Positions 22,895 to 33,673 of a DNA stretch of 64,000 nt are shown piece by piece. The stretch is from Cercospora beticola. Its lineage: Eukaryota; Ascomycota; Dothideomycetes; Mycosphaerellales; Mycosphaerellaceae. Positions within the stretch are counted from its first letter, which is position 1. Each line of letters begins with the position of its first letter. The DNA is taken from NCBI RefSeq assembly GCF_033473495.1, contig NC_088940.1:2480001-2544000 (forward strand), written 5' to 3'. A model generated the notes under the pieces. The model worked only from the letters and a program-made list of their open reading frames with translations. It did not search any database and was not told the DNA's origin. The position numbers were made by a program, and so were the translations under genes.

Positions 22895-24757
22895 TCAACC
22901 TGCACTCTCAGCTTTGAGCTCCACTTCATTCTCTCTACCTTTCGAATTCGCTGGTGTTTCGAAATCGTCAGGCACCCCTCTCGCTGCCCTCCCCAGATCT
23001 CCATAAGTCGGTCCAACCCAACAGCCAAGCATAGAGCTCCACTGACAGCCGCCAGCCAACAGCCGTTGAACCATTTTGTATTCCATAAGACCAGCATACG
23101 AAATTCCGGTCTTTGGATCTCGGAACTTTGCAGGAAAGGGCGTGAGCGCACATTTCGCTTTTGTCGGGGGAGGCGGAAGATGCTCTTTAGCTGTCGCACG
23201 CTTTTTATGCGTGAGATACCGTGCTTCTTCCGGTGCAAAGTGAGGATATGAGCCTGGAAGGAGTATTGACGCGACGGGGGTAGGCTCTAGTAGATTCTCT
23301 TTCTGCGCCCTTGATGAGCTGCGCTTGCTTGTCGTTGGCGCATCAAGGTTCTCAAAGGCCTCGAGCATGATCAAAGAGCGCTGGGCTTGTTCCTTAATGA
23401 GAGGCGGCGGAGGGGGCTCCGGCACTTGTTGTTGTGGTGTGTTGAGCTGGAATTGGCCGTATGTACCATATGGTGGCAAGCCATGATAGATCGGGGCTTG
23501 GCTTGACATATGCTGCGCTGCCGACGGCTGCGGCGCTAACATGGGCAGTCCGTTGGAAGCAACAGGCGGTGTATTGAGTGCTGGAGTGCTAGGGGTGTAG
23601 GTTCCCGGTTGGAGGGGTGTCGACGTGCCAGAACCATTTGCATATTCGTGAATGCCATCTAACCAGGACGAAGGGCCTGCTACTGGTGGTTCAGGCTGTA
23701 GAGGAGGATGCGCAGGCTGCAAAGGTCGGCTGCCGGGGAAGCCAGGTGTCGCCGGTACGCTTGGTGGTGCGGGACTTCCGTTGGCCGTGGCATATTCTGT
23801 CGAGTGCCCTGAGGCAAGCTCGTCTTTGCCTGCGTCTCCGCTGACACTCACGCCTCCAGCACTTCCTGGCCGATCTTTGATCTCGTCTACTTTCTGACTG
23901 CCATGCAAGCGGTTGTCCTTGATCTTGTCGCCTTCCCACAGCACACTACCACTCCAATATCTGATCACTGGCCCCTCTATGCCTCGCCTCCGCTTCGCAG
24001 CCAGAGCCTCCTCTCGCAGCCGCTGTCTCTCCGCCTCTTCTCTCTCCCATCTGCCAAACTCCTTCGCCGTCTCCTTCTCGATCTTGGCAGCTTTGGCAAA
24101 ACGTTCCTCCTGCGTGAGCACGGCACGCGTGTTAGCCTTCACCTTCGCAGCATGATTCGCCATAACCTTCTTCTGCTTCTCACTCCGCGCGATGCTTTGT
24201 TTCAGATTGGTATGCACCATTTCTCGATTCGCCACAGCTGTCGATCGACTCGACTGTCTGACAGGCATATCGGCCTCAGTGGGTAGCCAATTCTGCCTCT
24301 CGCTCTTCTTCTTAGGCCTCTCCACCGGCGTGGCAGAGCCATCCTCCGTCTTGACATCGTCGGCCAGCTTGACTCTCTTTTTCTGCCCAAACTTAGGAAG
24401 ACGCATCTTCGCCTCCTCAATCTTTCGCTTCCGCTTCAGCTGGGCGCGTTCCTGCTTCTTCAACTCCCGCTCGCCCTCCAAGTCCTCCTTCTCGCCATCC
24501 TGCGGGGGTCCAGCATCGTCTTCGTCGCCCGACGAGGACATCGCATCGTCGTCATCTTTGTCGGATCCCACGAATTCGCCTTGGTCATCCTCATCCTCGG
24601 CGAGAAGCTGTTTCTGCAGCTCTTCATCGTCCAGGATTTCGCGGAGTGACGAATACAGGTTTCCTGCGGTCGCTCGTTTCGCGCGCGTAGCGATGAGTCC
24701 GGATGTGGCGACATCTTCGTCTCCAGAAGACGAGCCAGAGCTCTCGTCGTCGGACAT
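22895..24757 (-). CDS. SWC2: SWR1 complex subunit Swc2/VPS72 (YL1 family)
   Basis: Intronless gene for 620 residues. Swc2/YL1 binds histone H2A.Z-H2B and helps the SWR1 remodeller exchange H2A.Z into nucleosomes. The N-terminal YL1 region starts MSDDESSGSSSGDED and is rich in acidic stretches (about 1-110), then basic and helical (LKKQERAQLKRKRKIEEAK, MRLPKFGQKKRVKL). A Pro/Ser/Gln-rich linker follows (about 330-500). Near 535-575 is the YL1 C-terminal domain (CALTPFPAKFRDPKTGISYA, LMEYKMVQRLLAGGCQWS). The frame is open further upstream but without an ATG, so 24757 is the supported start. Several tracts of Asp/Glu codons make this longer than the yeast protein. Confidence 0.95.
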   Translation of the reverse strand: MSDDESSGSSSGDEDVATSGLIATRAKRATAGNLYSSLREILDDEELQKQLLAEDEDDQGEFVGSDKDDDDAMSSSGDEDDAGPPQDGEKEDLEGERELKKQERAQLKRKRKIEEAKMRLPKFGQKKRVKLADDVKTEDGSATPVERPKKKSERQNWLPTEADMPVRQSSRSTAVANREMVHTNLKQSIARSEKQKKVMANHAAKVKANTRAVLTQEERFAKAAKIEKETAKEFGRWEREEAERQRLREEALAAKRRRGIEGPVIRYWSGSVLWEGDKIKDNRLHGSQKVDEIKDRPGSAGGVSVSGDAGKDELASGHSTEYATANGSPAPPSVPATPGFPGSRPLQPAHPPLQPEPPVAGPSSWLDGIHEYANGSGTSTPLQPGTYTPSTPALNTPPVASNGLPMLAPQPSAAQHMSSQAPIYHGLPPYGTYGQFQLNTPQQQVPEPPPPPLIKEQAQRSLIMLEAFENLDAPTTSKRSSSRAQKENLLEPTPVASILLPGSYPHFAPEEARYLTHKKRATAKEHLPPPPTKAKCALTPFPAKFRDPKTGISYAGLMEYKMVQRLLAGGCQWSSMLGCWVGPTYGDLGRAARGVPDDFETPANSKGRENEVELKAESAG

Positions 24758-25170
24758 ATCGAAAAAGCTCAAGTCGTTATCGAAGTCGTGCGCGCGAACG
24801 CGAAGTTGAGTCGCGATGTGGAGGGACACGCGGAGAGCGCTCCCGTCATTCCGAAGTTCGGCCGACAGAGACAGATTCACTTGCGATGCCCTTGGCGACA
24901 AGATCCGTGCATCACCAAATCAAGTCGATAGCGCAAAGAGACAGGTAGGCTGATCAAAATATGAGGTAGCTGACCAGAATGCAGGGTCACCGAATTTTGT
25001 TTCTATCTATGGGCAAGATGTGTATTTCAGGCATCTCTTCAATGGCCGTGACCGGCCCACATCTTCCAACAAGACAGTGAGCTCTCTTAGAGGCTGATCA
25101 TCTGAGCTCCAGAACATGACAGAAGACCATATTCCGTCTCAAAAACTCAGCGATGTCGCAGTACACTGCA
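24758..25170. other. intergenic region
   Basis: 413 bp between the SWC2 start and the GH5 stop, both genes on the minus strand. It should hold the SWC2 promoter and the GH5 3' end; nothing specific is seen. Confidence 0.5.
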
Positions 25171-26646
25171 CTAAGCCTTGAACTTTCCAACAATGCACTG
25201 CTTCACCAGCGGCAAATCAGTAAATCCTCCACTGCCACTCTTGCTCGGAGTTTCCGCCAACTCATAACTGCTGTCGAACTTTCCAGCCGCCCAGCCCGTC
25301 CACCCCAGATAGACATCAGAATACTCGTTCAAGACATCAAACTGCTTGCAGAGGTTGGCCAAGCAAGTCTCATCAGTCGAACCACCACCCGTCTCAGTCA
25401 AGATGGCCTGGCGCTTGTTCTGCCTCAAATAGTCTCCAAGCTCACGGAACGAGTCGGCATTGTCGGTGACGCAGTTCGTGTGGGTACCGCTTCCATCGGA
25501 GTCAAGGTACTGGTGCACGTCGAAGATGAGATTGGTGGTTGAGCCATCGAGGTTCTTGACTGCAGAGAGGGCTTCGGCTGAGCCGTCGGAAATGTAGCTG
25601 GAGGCGTGAGTCCAGTCATTACCAGGCAAGAGGATTTTGTTTGAGGTTGCGCCGGCTTGACGGATGGCGGTGACTGCCGCCTGGACTGTGGTGGCCCATT
25701 TGCCAATATCGACATCGTGCGGCTCGTTCATGATTCCAAACACGACCTTGTCGTTGTTCTTATACTTGGTTGCGAGCAGAGACCACAAGCTAGCGAATTC
25801 AGTGTTGGATGGACCGCCTTGCCCGACGATGGCTCCGTTCCAGCGAGCGTAGTTGTGAATGTCGATGATACACAGCTCGGCGCCGGCATCAAGACAACCT
25901 TGCACCAATTTATCATAGGTTGCGAAATTGGTGGCGTCGAGGGAGCCACCCACTTGGTTGTTGACAAGGAATTGCCAGCCGACTGGCAAACGGAAAGTGT
26001 TCAAGCCATCATCATTGATGAAGTGCTTGATCTGATCGATGCCGTCTTGGCCAGGGTCGACTACGTTCGAAGTCTGACAGTTTCCAGAGGTATCGCAACC
26101 GAAGTCCAAACCTGCGATGTTGACACCAGCATAGCTGACTCCAGTCGAACCACGGGTTGCAGCAGAGCTAGTGAGAGTAGACGCTGGCCCAGAAGCAGAG
26201 CTGTACGCGGCAGAAGTAGGGCCTGAAGGAGAAGTGGTGCCAGAAGAAGCAGGACCGGGGACAGAGACGAAGGGAGCCGAGCTGACGGGAGCCGAGCTGA
26301 CGGGAGCAGAGATTACCGGAGCAGAGATGACCGGAGCAGAGCTGACGGGAGCAGACTCGACAGAGCTGATAGGAGCAGAGACCAGGCTGGAGATGGAACT
26401 GGCACTGGCCACCACAGATGTAACACTCGTCCGAGCACGACAAGCCGAGGCAGAAGTAGAGCTGTTGCCGACAGAAGTAGGTCTAGAAGAAAAGGTGAAG
26501 CCAGAGGGAGCAGAGCCAGAAGGCGCAGTAACCGGGCTGAAAGTATAATTCGTCCCAGTTGGATAAGGTATGACACCAGTCGAAGCCCGGCAAGCAGAGC
26601 CAGCTGCTGTTGCCGTAGCCGCGAACGTCAGAAGTGAAAGACGCAT
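25171..26646 (-). CDS. secreted GH5 (subfamily 5-like) endo-beta-1,4-glucanase
   Basis: Intronless gene for 491 residues. Signal peptide 1-15. About 20-170 is a Ser/Ala/Pro/Val-rich linker with a SAPV-type repeat; no fungal cellulose-binding module is seen, although two ACRA-(S/R)-T pieces may be remnants or a small N-terminal module. The catalytic domain (about 175-491) has GVNIAGLDFGCD, LNTFRLPVGWQFLVN, CIIDIHNYARWNG, the acid/base Glu in GIMNEPHD (near 307), FDVHQYLDSDGSG, and the nucleophile Glu in ILTETGGG (near 417). These are typical of Trichoderma EGII/Cel5A-like cellulases, which cut internal beta-1,4 bonds in cellulose. The start at 26646 is chosen because it heads the signal peptide; the frame is open a little further upstream. 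Confidence 0.95.
   Translation of the reverse strand: MRLSLLTFAATATAAGSACRASTGVIPYPTGTNYTFSPVTAPSGSAPSGFTFSSRPTSVGNSSTSASACRARTSVTSVVASASSISSLVSAPISSVESAPVSSAPVISAPVISAPVSSAPVSSAPFVSVPGPASSGTTSPSGPTSAAYSSASGPASTLTSSAATRGSTGVSYAGVNIAGLDFGCDTSGNCQTSNVVDPGQDGIDQIKHFINDDGLNTFRLPVGWQFLVNNQVGGSLDATNFATYDKLVQGCLDAGAELCIIDIHNYARWNGAIVGQGGPSNTEFASLWSLLATKYKNNDKVVFGIMNEPHDVDIGKWATTVQAAVTAIRQAGATSNKILLPGNDWTHASSYISDGSAEALSAVKNLDGSTTNLIFDVHQYLDSDGSGTHTNCVTDNADSFRELGDYLRQNKRQAILTETGGGSTDETCLANLCKQFDVLNEYSDVYLGWTGWAAGKFDSSYELAETPSKSGSGGFTDLPLVKQCIVGKFKA
26255..26360. repeat. 15 bp coding minisatellite in the GH5 linker
   Basis: About seven imperfect 15 bp units (forward core ACGGGAGC(C/A)GAGCTG) lie within the GH5 gene. 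They encode SAPVS/SAPVI pentapeptides on the minus strand and keep the reading frame. This type of repeat commonly varies in copy number between strains. Confidence 0.8.
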
Positions 26647-29528
26647 TGTCGTCGAAGTGAGTCGAACGAGGGTAAGGAGCGACAAGAAGTGAAAGAATTG
26701 CTTGGAAGTGAACAAGAACAGAACATCAAACGTCAAGGAAAGCTTATTATATGTTATCTTCCCGCGTATACATACCAGTTGACCAGCGGTAGCGAGAGGA
26801 GCCGAGTAGTCCTTGAGTAATTAATTCTGAAGTGCATCGATATTGCAGTGGGCGCACTCCCATCACAATCTGGAATCGCGTGGAACGAACGCTGAGGGCC
26901 TGGAACAACCAGCACTGAAAGTTGAGCCGACCGAGCCTGAGTGCATATTTCACAACGGTCGTTGTCGACATCCGGTCAAGCGAATGTGAGGAATTGATTG
27001 CATGACAGAAGGCTTGTTTCATCTAGACCTTACCGAACGAGAGATTTCGGCTAATATCCGAGTCTTCGCGTCTTCACGTGGTCGTGTCGAAGGATTTGCT
27101 CTCTTTGCCGACGGGCGTTCCAAATCCTAGATCTACTGCAAGTAGAATGCGTCACCAGAAAGGGGCCATTCGGGCAGCCGTATTTGTGTGCCGATCCATG
27201 CTGTCCACCGAGCTAACCATGTGCAAATCGTGTGGTTGTCGCGTGGCTGTTGCCAAGCCCAAGGCCCATGGTATGGAAACCCTCAAATTGAACTTCATCC
27301 GAGAACAATACGTCCGGACTTGATTGCTCTGAGATACAACACTATCATGTGCCATGACTCAGCGCGATGGCCGTACAAGTGTATCCGAAGCACACAGGTC
27401 CAAAGAATATGCTTGCGATCTACCATCCAGGGTCCAAGTACGCTGTGCACGATGGCTTGTGAACTGTAGCATCTTCAGGCCTTGCAGTAGGTGTACAGCA
27501 GGTTCGTGGAAGTCTGCGATCGAGGATCCAGCTGCTTCGCCTTGTTGGTCACCGATCAAATTTTCCCCCGATCGACAAAGCCCTGTGCGACTGCTGTTGT
27601 CCACTCTCACACCGAAGAATTGGGTATTTAGGCTGCTTCTAGCAACCCAATGACCATACTGATCATCAGCGCATCTATATCGCCAATGCGCAGCGAAACT
27701 ACCTCGATGGCTTTCACGGTCTGCTGAGAGGACGGCGTGACGATGGGCAGTTCGGGTGCGATGGAAGATCGCTTGGTGCCGGCAGCGGTGACGAGTTGTA
27801 CTTTGGCAAGGAGTCGTTCGGCTTGTAGCAGCATGTGTTGCTATGCTGCGAAGCTAGAAGACCATCGGCAAGATTGAAGACTAATTGAATAGGCTTGTGC
27901 TCATCGACGTGCGTTGGTGTTCACTTCGGCTTGGCGAGCGACTGCCGGAGGGGATTCGTTCCAGTCCGTACGCTATCTGGCGACACCTTTGCATTGTGGG
28001 CGTCAAGAGCATAGTCCAGTCGAGGTGCTCGTCGCCCAAGGCGTAGACGGTGCCGCTCCGGAAATGTGCCGTTTCCTGTAGCGCGGAGGTCATCGCCAGA
28101 CGATGCTCAGGGACATGCCCGAAGGAAGCGCTGCGTGGCCTGGAGGCATGATGGTGGACGAGATAGTGATGTTGAGGAGAAAGGAATTGGCAGGAGGTTG
28201 GAAGGGTTGAGACAATGTTGGCGGAAAGTCGCAACGGGCGAAGGCACGCCAGGGTCCGGTGGGCTGGGCTGGGGAAGCACAGGTACAATGTTACAACGGT
28301 CTCATTACCAACTCTCTCCAAAATGACTTGCTTCATCACGATTCTCATGCGAAGGCGCAAGACGTGCCAGATATATCCGGGCCTTGGTTCTCGATAGTCT
28401 AGTAAAACGACCCCATCAACATATTCTGATGTTCACCTCGCCTGAAAGCACCGTGCACTGAGCGAGTTATGCGATAGCACACAATGCTGCTCCACTCCAC
28501 CTCGCGTACATCCCTCCGTGCAGATGTGGCTCAGTCCTTCTGCAGCGGGTCGGCACCAGCAGCAGCAGCCCCGACGAAAATCTAATAAGAGTGAAGAAAA
28601 GAAAACCGTCCAACAACAACAACTCGCCTGAAGATGTTTTCCACAATCGGCTCGTCATCAAGCGGCGGCAGGTCCGCTGAAGATGTCGATGACCCAGCCC
28701 GCCATGGATGAGCACCTCGACTTTTGCACTTTTTGCCACCAAATTCGCCCCCGTAAATCAATCTCATCGCACGATGTCTTCAGTGAAGTCGCCAATAAGC
28801 GCCGTGCAGAGAAACCGTGACGAGCGACTGCATCAAGCTCCTGGTATTTGAGATGCAAGTGTCCGCGGCTTCAATTGCCCTTGGACACAAATTGCCGCGA
28901 CCCAGGAATTCTGTCTTCGGAGCAATGCTCCGTGAGACTTCGGAAGGTCCTCCGGCTCCGGCAGGCGTGAAGGATGCCCCATGCTAAGGGCGTATTCAAC
29001 GGTCACTTGATGGTCTAGAACATGAATGTGGCACAGATAGGTGATTCGAAGGCTTGGAAGTGCAACAAATGCGATCTGGGGATGATAACAAGACATTATT
29101 CTGAACACCAGCCGCGCTTCCCTTGACCCTGACCCTGAGAACACCTGTATCGTTCGTGAACGTCGTAAAATGGAGTTGGTCTCGGACAATGTCTCGAGGC
29201 CAAAGCTCTGTAAGTTCTGCTCCAACGCCCAGGCTCAACACAGCACAACAAAGCATTGCCTCCGACAGGGGACAACAACAGGACACGGCGTCTCGCGTCA
29301 CACGTGGAGGTCGGACGAATCCTCTATCGTATGCAGCAGTAGCATCCGCGACTAATCGGCGGCATCATGTATGGCGCATTGCAACCGCTGGCGCGATCAC
29401 TGCGACAATGGGTGGGGATGTGTGGACCCTCCTTGTGAGTCCGGACATCGACGGCTTGCGAGAGGTGCGCAGCGGAATGTGCAGTGTTTCCATCGGACAT
29501 CTCGCCGAAGCTCCGGGAAGGATGTACT
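26647..29528. other. 2.9 kb stretch without a firmly supported gene
   Basis: No confident gene. A minus-strand frame at 27628-27834 translates to a protein-like helical sequence (LLQAERLLAKVQLVTAAG ... IGDIDALMISMVIGLLEAA), and frames upstream at 27881-28360 might be spliced to it, but no single model is convincing. CAA/CAG-rich runs occur near 28553-28626. Confidence 0.4.
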
Positions 29529-30242
29529 CTAGTTGTAGCTCGTGGTGTTGTTGCTTTCCGCCAACATCTGCGGGTCGATGTTGTCCGGTGTTGGCGCACT
29601 CATTCCACCTCCACCACGACTGTTCCAACTGCGCGCATCCCAAGCTTGCGTATACATGAAATTCTGCATGCCAGGCGCAAGCGTGGCGAGATAGTCTGCA
29701 CCCGCTTTGTCGGGTTTATCGATCGAACGCTGTAGTTCCTCGCTGGAGGTCGTGCGCTGTGTTGATGAGCGTGGAGAGAAGGCTTGGATGCGACGATACT
29801 CGTCTTCGATAGAACTCCCTGTCCGCAAACGCGCAAGGGACTCTGCCGCTTCGTGATCGCTGCCGGACTGCAAGTGATCGAGGATGCCCATGGCATGCTC
29901 CAGCTTGCGGCCTCGGTCGTCCAGATCGTACTGCAGCTGCTGCCGTTTTGTGAGGCCTTCCACTAGAAACGTTGGATGGGCGTTTAGAGTGCATTCCCAC
30001 AAAGACGACTGGCGGCAGTGACTTACACACATCGTATTCGCACTCGAAGCCACGTTCGTGGCAGCGTGAGCATGTCGGATGCTCTCCGGAGCACTGGGAA
30101 TTGGGCGTAAAGTCAGCGCCGGAGGGGTGCGCACATTGCGAAATATGGGCCGACGGACCTTGAGTTTGGCAGTTCTGCAAATGACACAAGCATTGGCAAC
30201 TTGCTCTCTCCGAGCTTTGGCTTTTCCTTGCCCGGCATTCAT
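29529..30242 (-). CDS. small Zn2Cys6 transcription factor
   Basis: Exons 30242-30159, 30093-30027 and 29962-29529 (introns 65 and 64 bp) give 194 residues. After splicing, residues 18-46 read C-x2-C-x6-C-x6-C-x2-C-x6-C (CVICRTAKLK|CSGEHPTCSRC ... C), a perfect fungal binuclear zinc cluster with basic residues before and inside it. A helical dimerisation-like stretch follows (LTKRQQLQYDLDDRGRKLEH). There is no fungal-specific middle homology domain, and the protein is far shorter than typical members (400-800 residues), so further spliced exons downstream cannot be excluded. It is divergent from a nitrilase 775 bp away, which makes local regulation plausible but unproven. Confidence 0.85.
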   Translation of the reverse strand: MNAGQGKAKARREQVANACVICRTAKLKVRRPIFRNVRTPPALTLRPIPSAPESIRHAHAATNVASSANTMCVSHCRQSSLWECTLNAHPTFLVEGLTKRQQLQYDLDDRGRKLEHAMGILDHLQSGSDHEAAESLARLRTGSSIEDEYRRIQAFSPRSSTQRTTSSEELQRSIDKPDKAGADYLATLAPGMQNFMYTQAWDARSWNSRGGGGMSAPTPDNIDPQMLAESNNTTSYN

Positions 30243-31017
30243 GCTGAGCAGCAGTTAGCGGGAAGAGTCTTGCAGGGTTGGGAGGATGGAGCGTGCGCAG
30301 CGACTTCAGGCCTCGTCAGATGTGAGTGTATTGGGATGAAGCAGTTCCTCCACGTGGCAGGCAAGGTCGAGACATAAATGGCAGGGTGATGTGAGCGCTG
30401 GGGCTACGGCATGAGGCGACAGAGGGTCGCTACAGGCACAGCAGTGGCAGCGTATGCAGGGAGCAAGATACTGTCTCGAGACTGTGCTCGTTTATAGAAA
30501 AGAGAGGCGAGGGTCGAGCCGAAGAGCACGGAGGAGTCTCCAGGTGGGAGCTGCCCACAGCGGCAGTCAGGCAGTGCCACCGGAGAAACGCGTCGAGAGC
30601 AGCAGCAGAAGCAAACCAGCGAACCAAGTTGCTGGCGTGCATGGCTCCGCTGCCGCACGCGTAGGCCTGGGCAATCCATCGAGCGTCTGCAGACAGCCAG
30701 CCAGCAGCGGGAGGTGCATGCAGCCCACTGTTCTACAGTCCAGGTCAACCGCCGAGCGCTTCCCGCCAAGAATGCAGCGCACCTGCCCCTCCCCTCCCGC
30801 CGCCACCGCCGCCGTCGTCGACGCGATCGCGAACTCTTGGCACATCGGCGTGGCGACACATCACCGTCGTAGCGATGAGACACACTCTGCGATCCTCGGC
30901 GCGGCGTGCAGCTCCTGCTCCGACGGCCTGTGGCGCCCACGTGGCGCAGCTCTACACCTCTGCAGCGAGCTACACAGGCTACAGCAGAACTTCCGCAACG
31001 CACACACCAGTCGAGTC
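30243..31017. promoter_or_regulatory. divergent region between Zn2Cys6 factor and nitrilase
   Basis: 775 bp, GC-rich toward the nitrilase. The nitrilase frame is open without a stop back to an ATG at 30454, but that part is Ser/Arg/Ala-rich with no signal or domain, so I treat it as promoter/leader. No clear CGG-N-CCG pair was singled out. Confidence 0.4.
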
Positions 31018-32302
31018 ATGCCGACCAAGCTCACCCTCGCCGTCTCCCAGTCTCGCACGCTCGCGTCGCTGCCAGACACCCTCGATGCCCTCGCCGCCAC
31101 CGCCCGCCTGGCGGCATCGAAGAAGGTCGACCTCGTCCTCTTCCCCGAAGCATATCTGGGAGGATATCCGCGAACCGCAGCCTTCGGCGCCAGCATCGGC
31201 TCCCGGACCGACGATGGCCGCGAGCAGTTCTTGCACTACTTCCGCAGCTGCGTCGACCTGGGAGACACGCCGCTGGGAGCAGGCGATGACTGGGTGAAGC
31301 GCAAGCTTCCCGTGGCCGAGGGCAAGGAGTATAGAGGCGACGGTACACGTGAATTCCTGGAGAAAGTAGCACGGGATACGGGTGTTTTCATCGTGACAGG
31401 TCTGGTTGAGAAGTCCGGCGGCACGCTGTATTGTGCCGCGCTCTACGTATGTCCCGAAAAGGGTGTCCTCGGCAAGCGACGTAAAGTCATGCCAACGGGC
31501 TCAGAACGACTGGTGTGGGGCCAAGGCAGTCCATCCACGCTGAAAGCAGTGACGACCACTATCAGAGGTGTCAAGTTGACCATGGCTGCTGCCATCTGCT
31601 GGGAGAACTTCATGCCGTTGCTGCGATACAGCTTGTACAGCCAGAACGTCAACTTATGGTCAGTGTCGCCAAATTCGAAGAAGAACAAATTTGTTGATCT
31701 TGATTGTTAGGCTCGCACCAACTGCAGACGCTCGTGACACCTGGCTGCCGCTAATGAGAACAATCGGAGGTGAAGGCCGCTGTTTCGTCCTCAGCAGCAT
31801 CTCATGTCAAAAGAGAAAGAACCTTCCCGGCTGGGTCACAGGCCAAGCGACTCCTGCATCTCCCGCTGCAGTAAAGACACCCTCTCTCGTCAACGGCTCC
31901 CTCTCGCCCGCCCGGGGCCGCCGAAGATCAACAATCGTCAAAGAAGATCAACACGAACTCGTGCTCCCAGCTCTCAATGAAGAAAACGGCTCCGATCACG
32001 CTTCCGCCGAACAGGAACAGACGGTCGCTGGCGTCCTCGCCAAAGCCGACGTGAATGACACCAGCGATCCTCGCGGCGAAGAGTTCGTCTGCCGCGGCGG
32101 CTCCTGTATTGTCGGACCCATGGGCCAAGTCCTCCAAGAACCTCTCTGGGAAGTCGAAGACGGCGGCCTACTAATTCAAGAAGCAGATTTCGAAGACTGC
32201 GAGCGTGGGAGACTAGATCTCGATGTTGCAGGAAGCTACTCAAGAAATGATGCTTTCAAACTGACAGTGGAAGGCTTGGACTTGAACCCTCCACCTACAT
32301 GA
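31018..32302 (+). CDS. nitrilase / carbon-nitrogen hydrolase
   Basis: Exons 31018-31658 and 31711-32302 (52 bp intron, TATG|GTCAGT ... TTGTTAG) give 410 residues. Nitrilases hydrolyse nitriles to acids and ammonia using a Glu-Lys-Cys triad. Seen here: Glu in [14 protein letters not shown], Lys in [18 protein letters not shown], and Cys in [14 protein letters not shown] with the typical W-E-N after it. These match true nitrilases (branch 1) rather than amidases. After the catalytic region there is an insertion of roughly 60 residues ([20 protein letters not shown] and following), rich in Ser/Glu/Asp, before the family motif [15 protein letters not shown]; this makes the protein longer than the usual 320-350. 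The splice joins TG|G as Trp. The natural substrate is unknown. Confidence 0.93.
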
Positions 32303-33673
32303 AGTGGCATTGCCGCACTCCCCCCGTATGAAGAATCATGCCGAACGACGTATGAAGAAACGCAAAAGATGACAGTCAAGAAGTCTACGAATTGGAGCCA
32401 AATTCCATCTGATATGCAGAAAGGCACATGGATGAAGTGAACAGCAAAAATGTTATCTTCTCGGCAGACAATGTAAAAACTCTATTAGTATCAGTATCAA
32501 ACGACTTCAACTATCTTTTTAAAGACACGCCTCGCACATTCGCACACTGTGGTGATTATCTATCTGCTGTCTACGAAATCTGTGCCTTTCACGCGAAAGC
32601 CACGCGTTCCCACAGTAGGATAAAAGTACCGCTCGTGCAAAAAGCTAAACGCGACTTCACGCCGCCCTCTCCCCTCCGATTTCCCTTCCTCAAAAAGCCG
32701 AACCTACACCACATTGGACGCAACCACAACCACCACCTCAGCCACGCAGTAGAGTCATAAGTAATCAAAGGGAGTCAGAAGAAACATCGTCTGCCACTGC
32801 AAGCAACCAAGTCTCGTCTGATGCAAATCCATGTCTCGCTCGCCTTTGCCTCACCCTAGCCATCACCACAAGGATCACGGCACGAAAGGAGAAAGAAAGA
32901 CCCCGCATTGATCAATAGAATTTCTCGCCATTTCAACTTCATTCAGAGAGAAAATAAAACACAGGTATGAAAAGAAAAGGTTGTGAATCCCAAATTCTCT
33001 TTTCCCTTTTTCGCGCGCCATCTTTCCCATGCTCTTTTCCTATTTTGAAATGCTTTCCCGTAGCCCCCACTTCACACGTCTGACTCCAGAAGAAACCAGA
33101 CACCCAGCAGGACCTCAATTCTCAGACACCTTCCAGCACCATACACAACAAAAACAAAGAATAATGACTAGACATACACACACAAAAAGGGCAGCCATGC
33201 AACAAAAGGGTTGATTTCGCTCGAGGTCTTTCCGTCTTCAAAGTCGTTAAAGAGGGGTTGTTTCCTCCTCAAGGCATCGAACGATACGTAAAACAAATGC
33301 CGACGTGTGCTCGTGATGTCTTGGCGTGTAGCTCAGTCACCAAGCGAGGGGGGCATGAAGCAGCTGGACCTTGCGGAAGCAAGCAAGCAAGCCAGCAGGC
33401 AGCGATGCAGAGATTTGAGGATATATGCACCTGAGTTGTGCCCTGTGCCCGCCAGAAAGACACCATATGTCATTGAAAACTTTCTTCATTCAGGGACGCG
33501 CGCTGCGCTCACCCAGGAGCGCCAACACAACTCCTTCCACTTCGTAGCGCAATGTGCATCGGATGCAAACAAAAGAACTCGGCCGTTAGCCTGCTGTAAA
33601 AGTGGCTGATAATTGTACATTGCGACGAATGTCAAACTTGATCTCCATGTCAGGTGAATGCCGAAGCGCCAGA
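32303..33673. other. intergenic region (convergent 3' ends)
   Basis: 1.4 kb between the 3' ends of the nitrilase and the PUF gene. It is AT-richer than its surroundings, with A-rich and pyrimidine-rich runs (about 32640-33000). PUF-family mRNAs commonly have long 3' UTRs, so part of this is probably transcribed; no gene was found. Confidence 0.45.
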
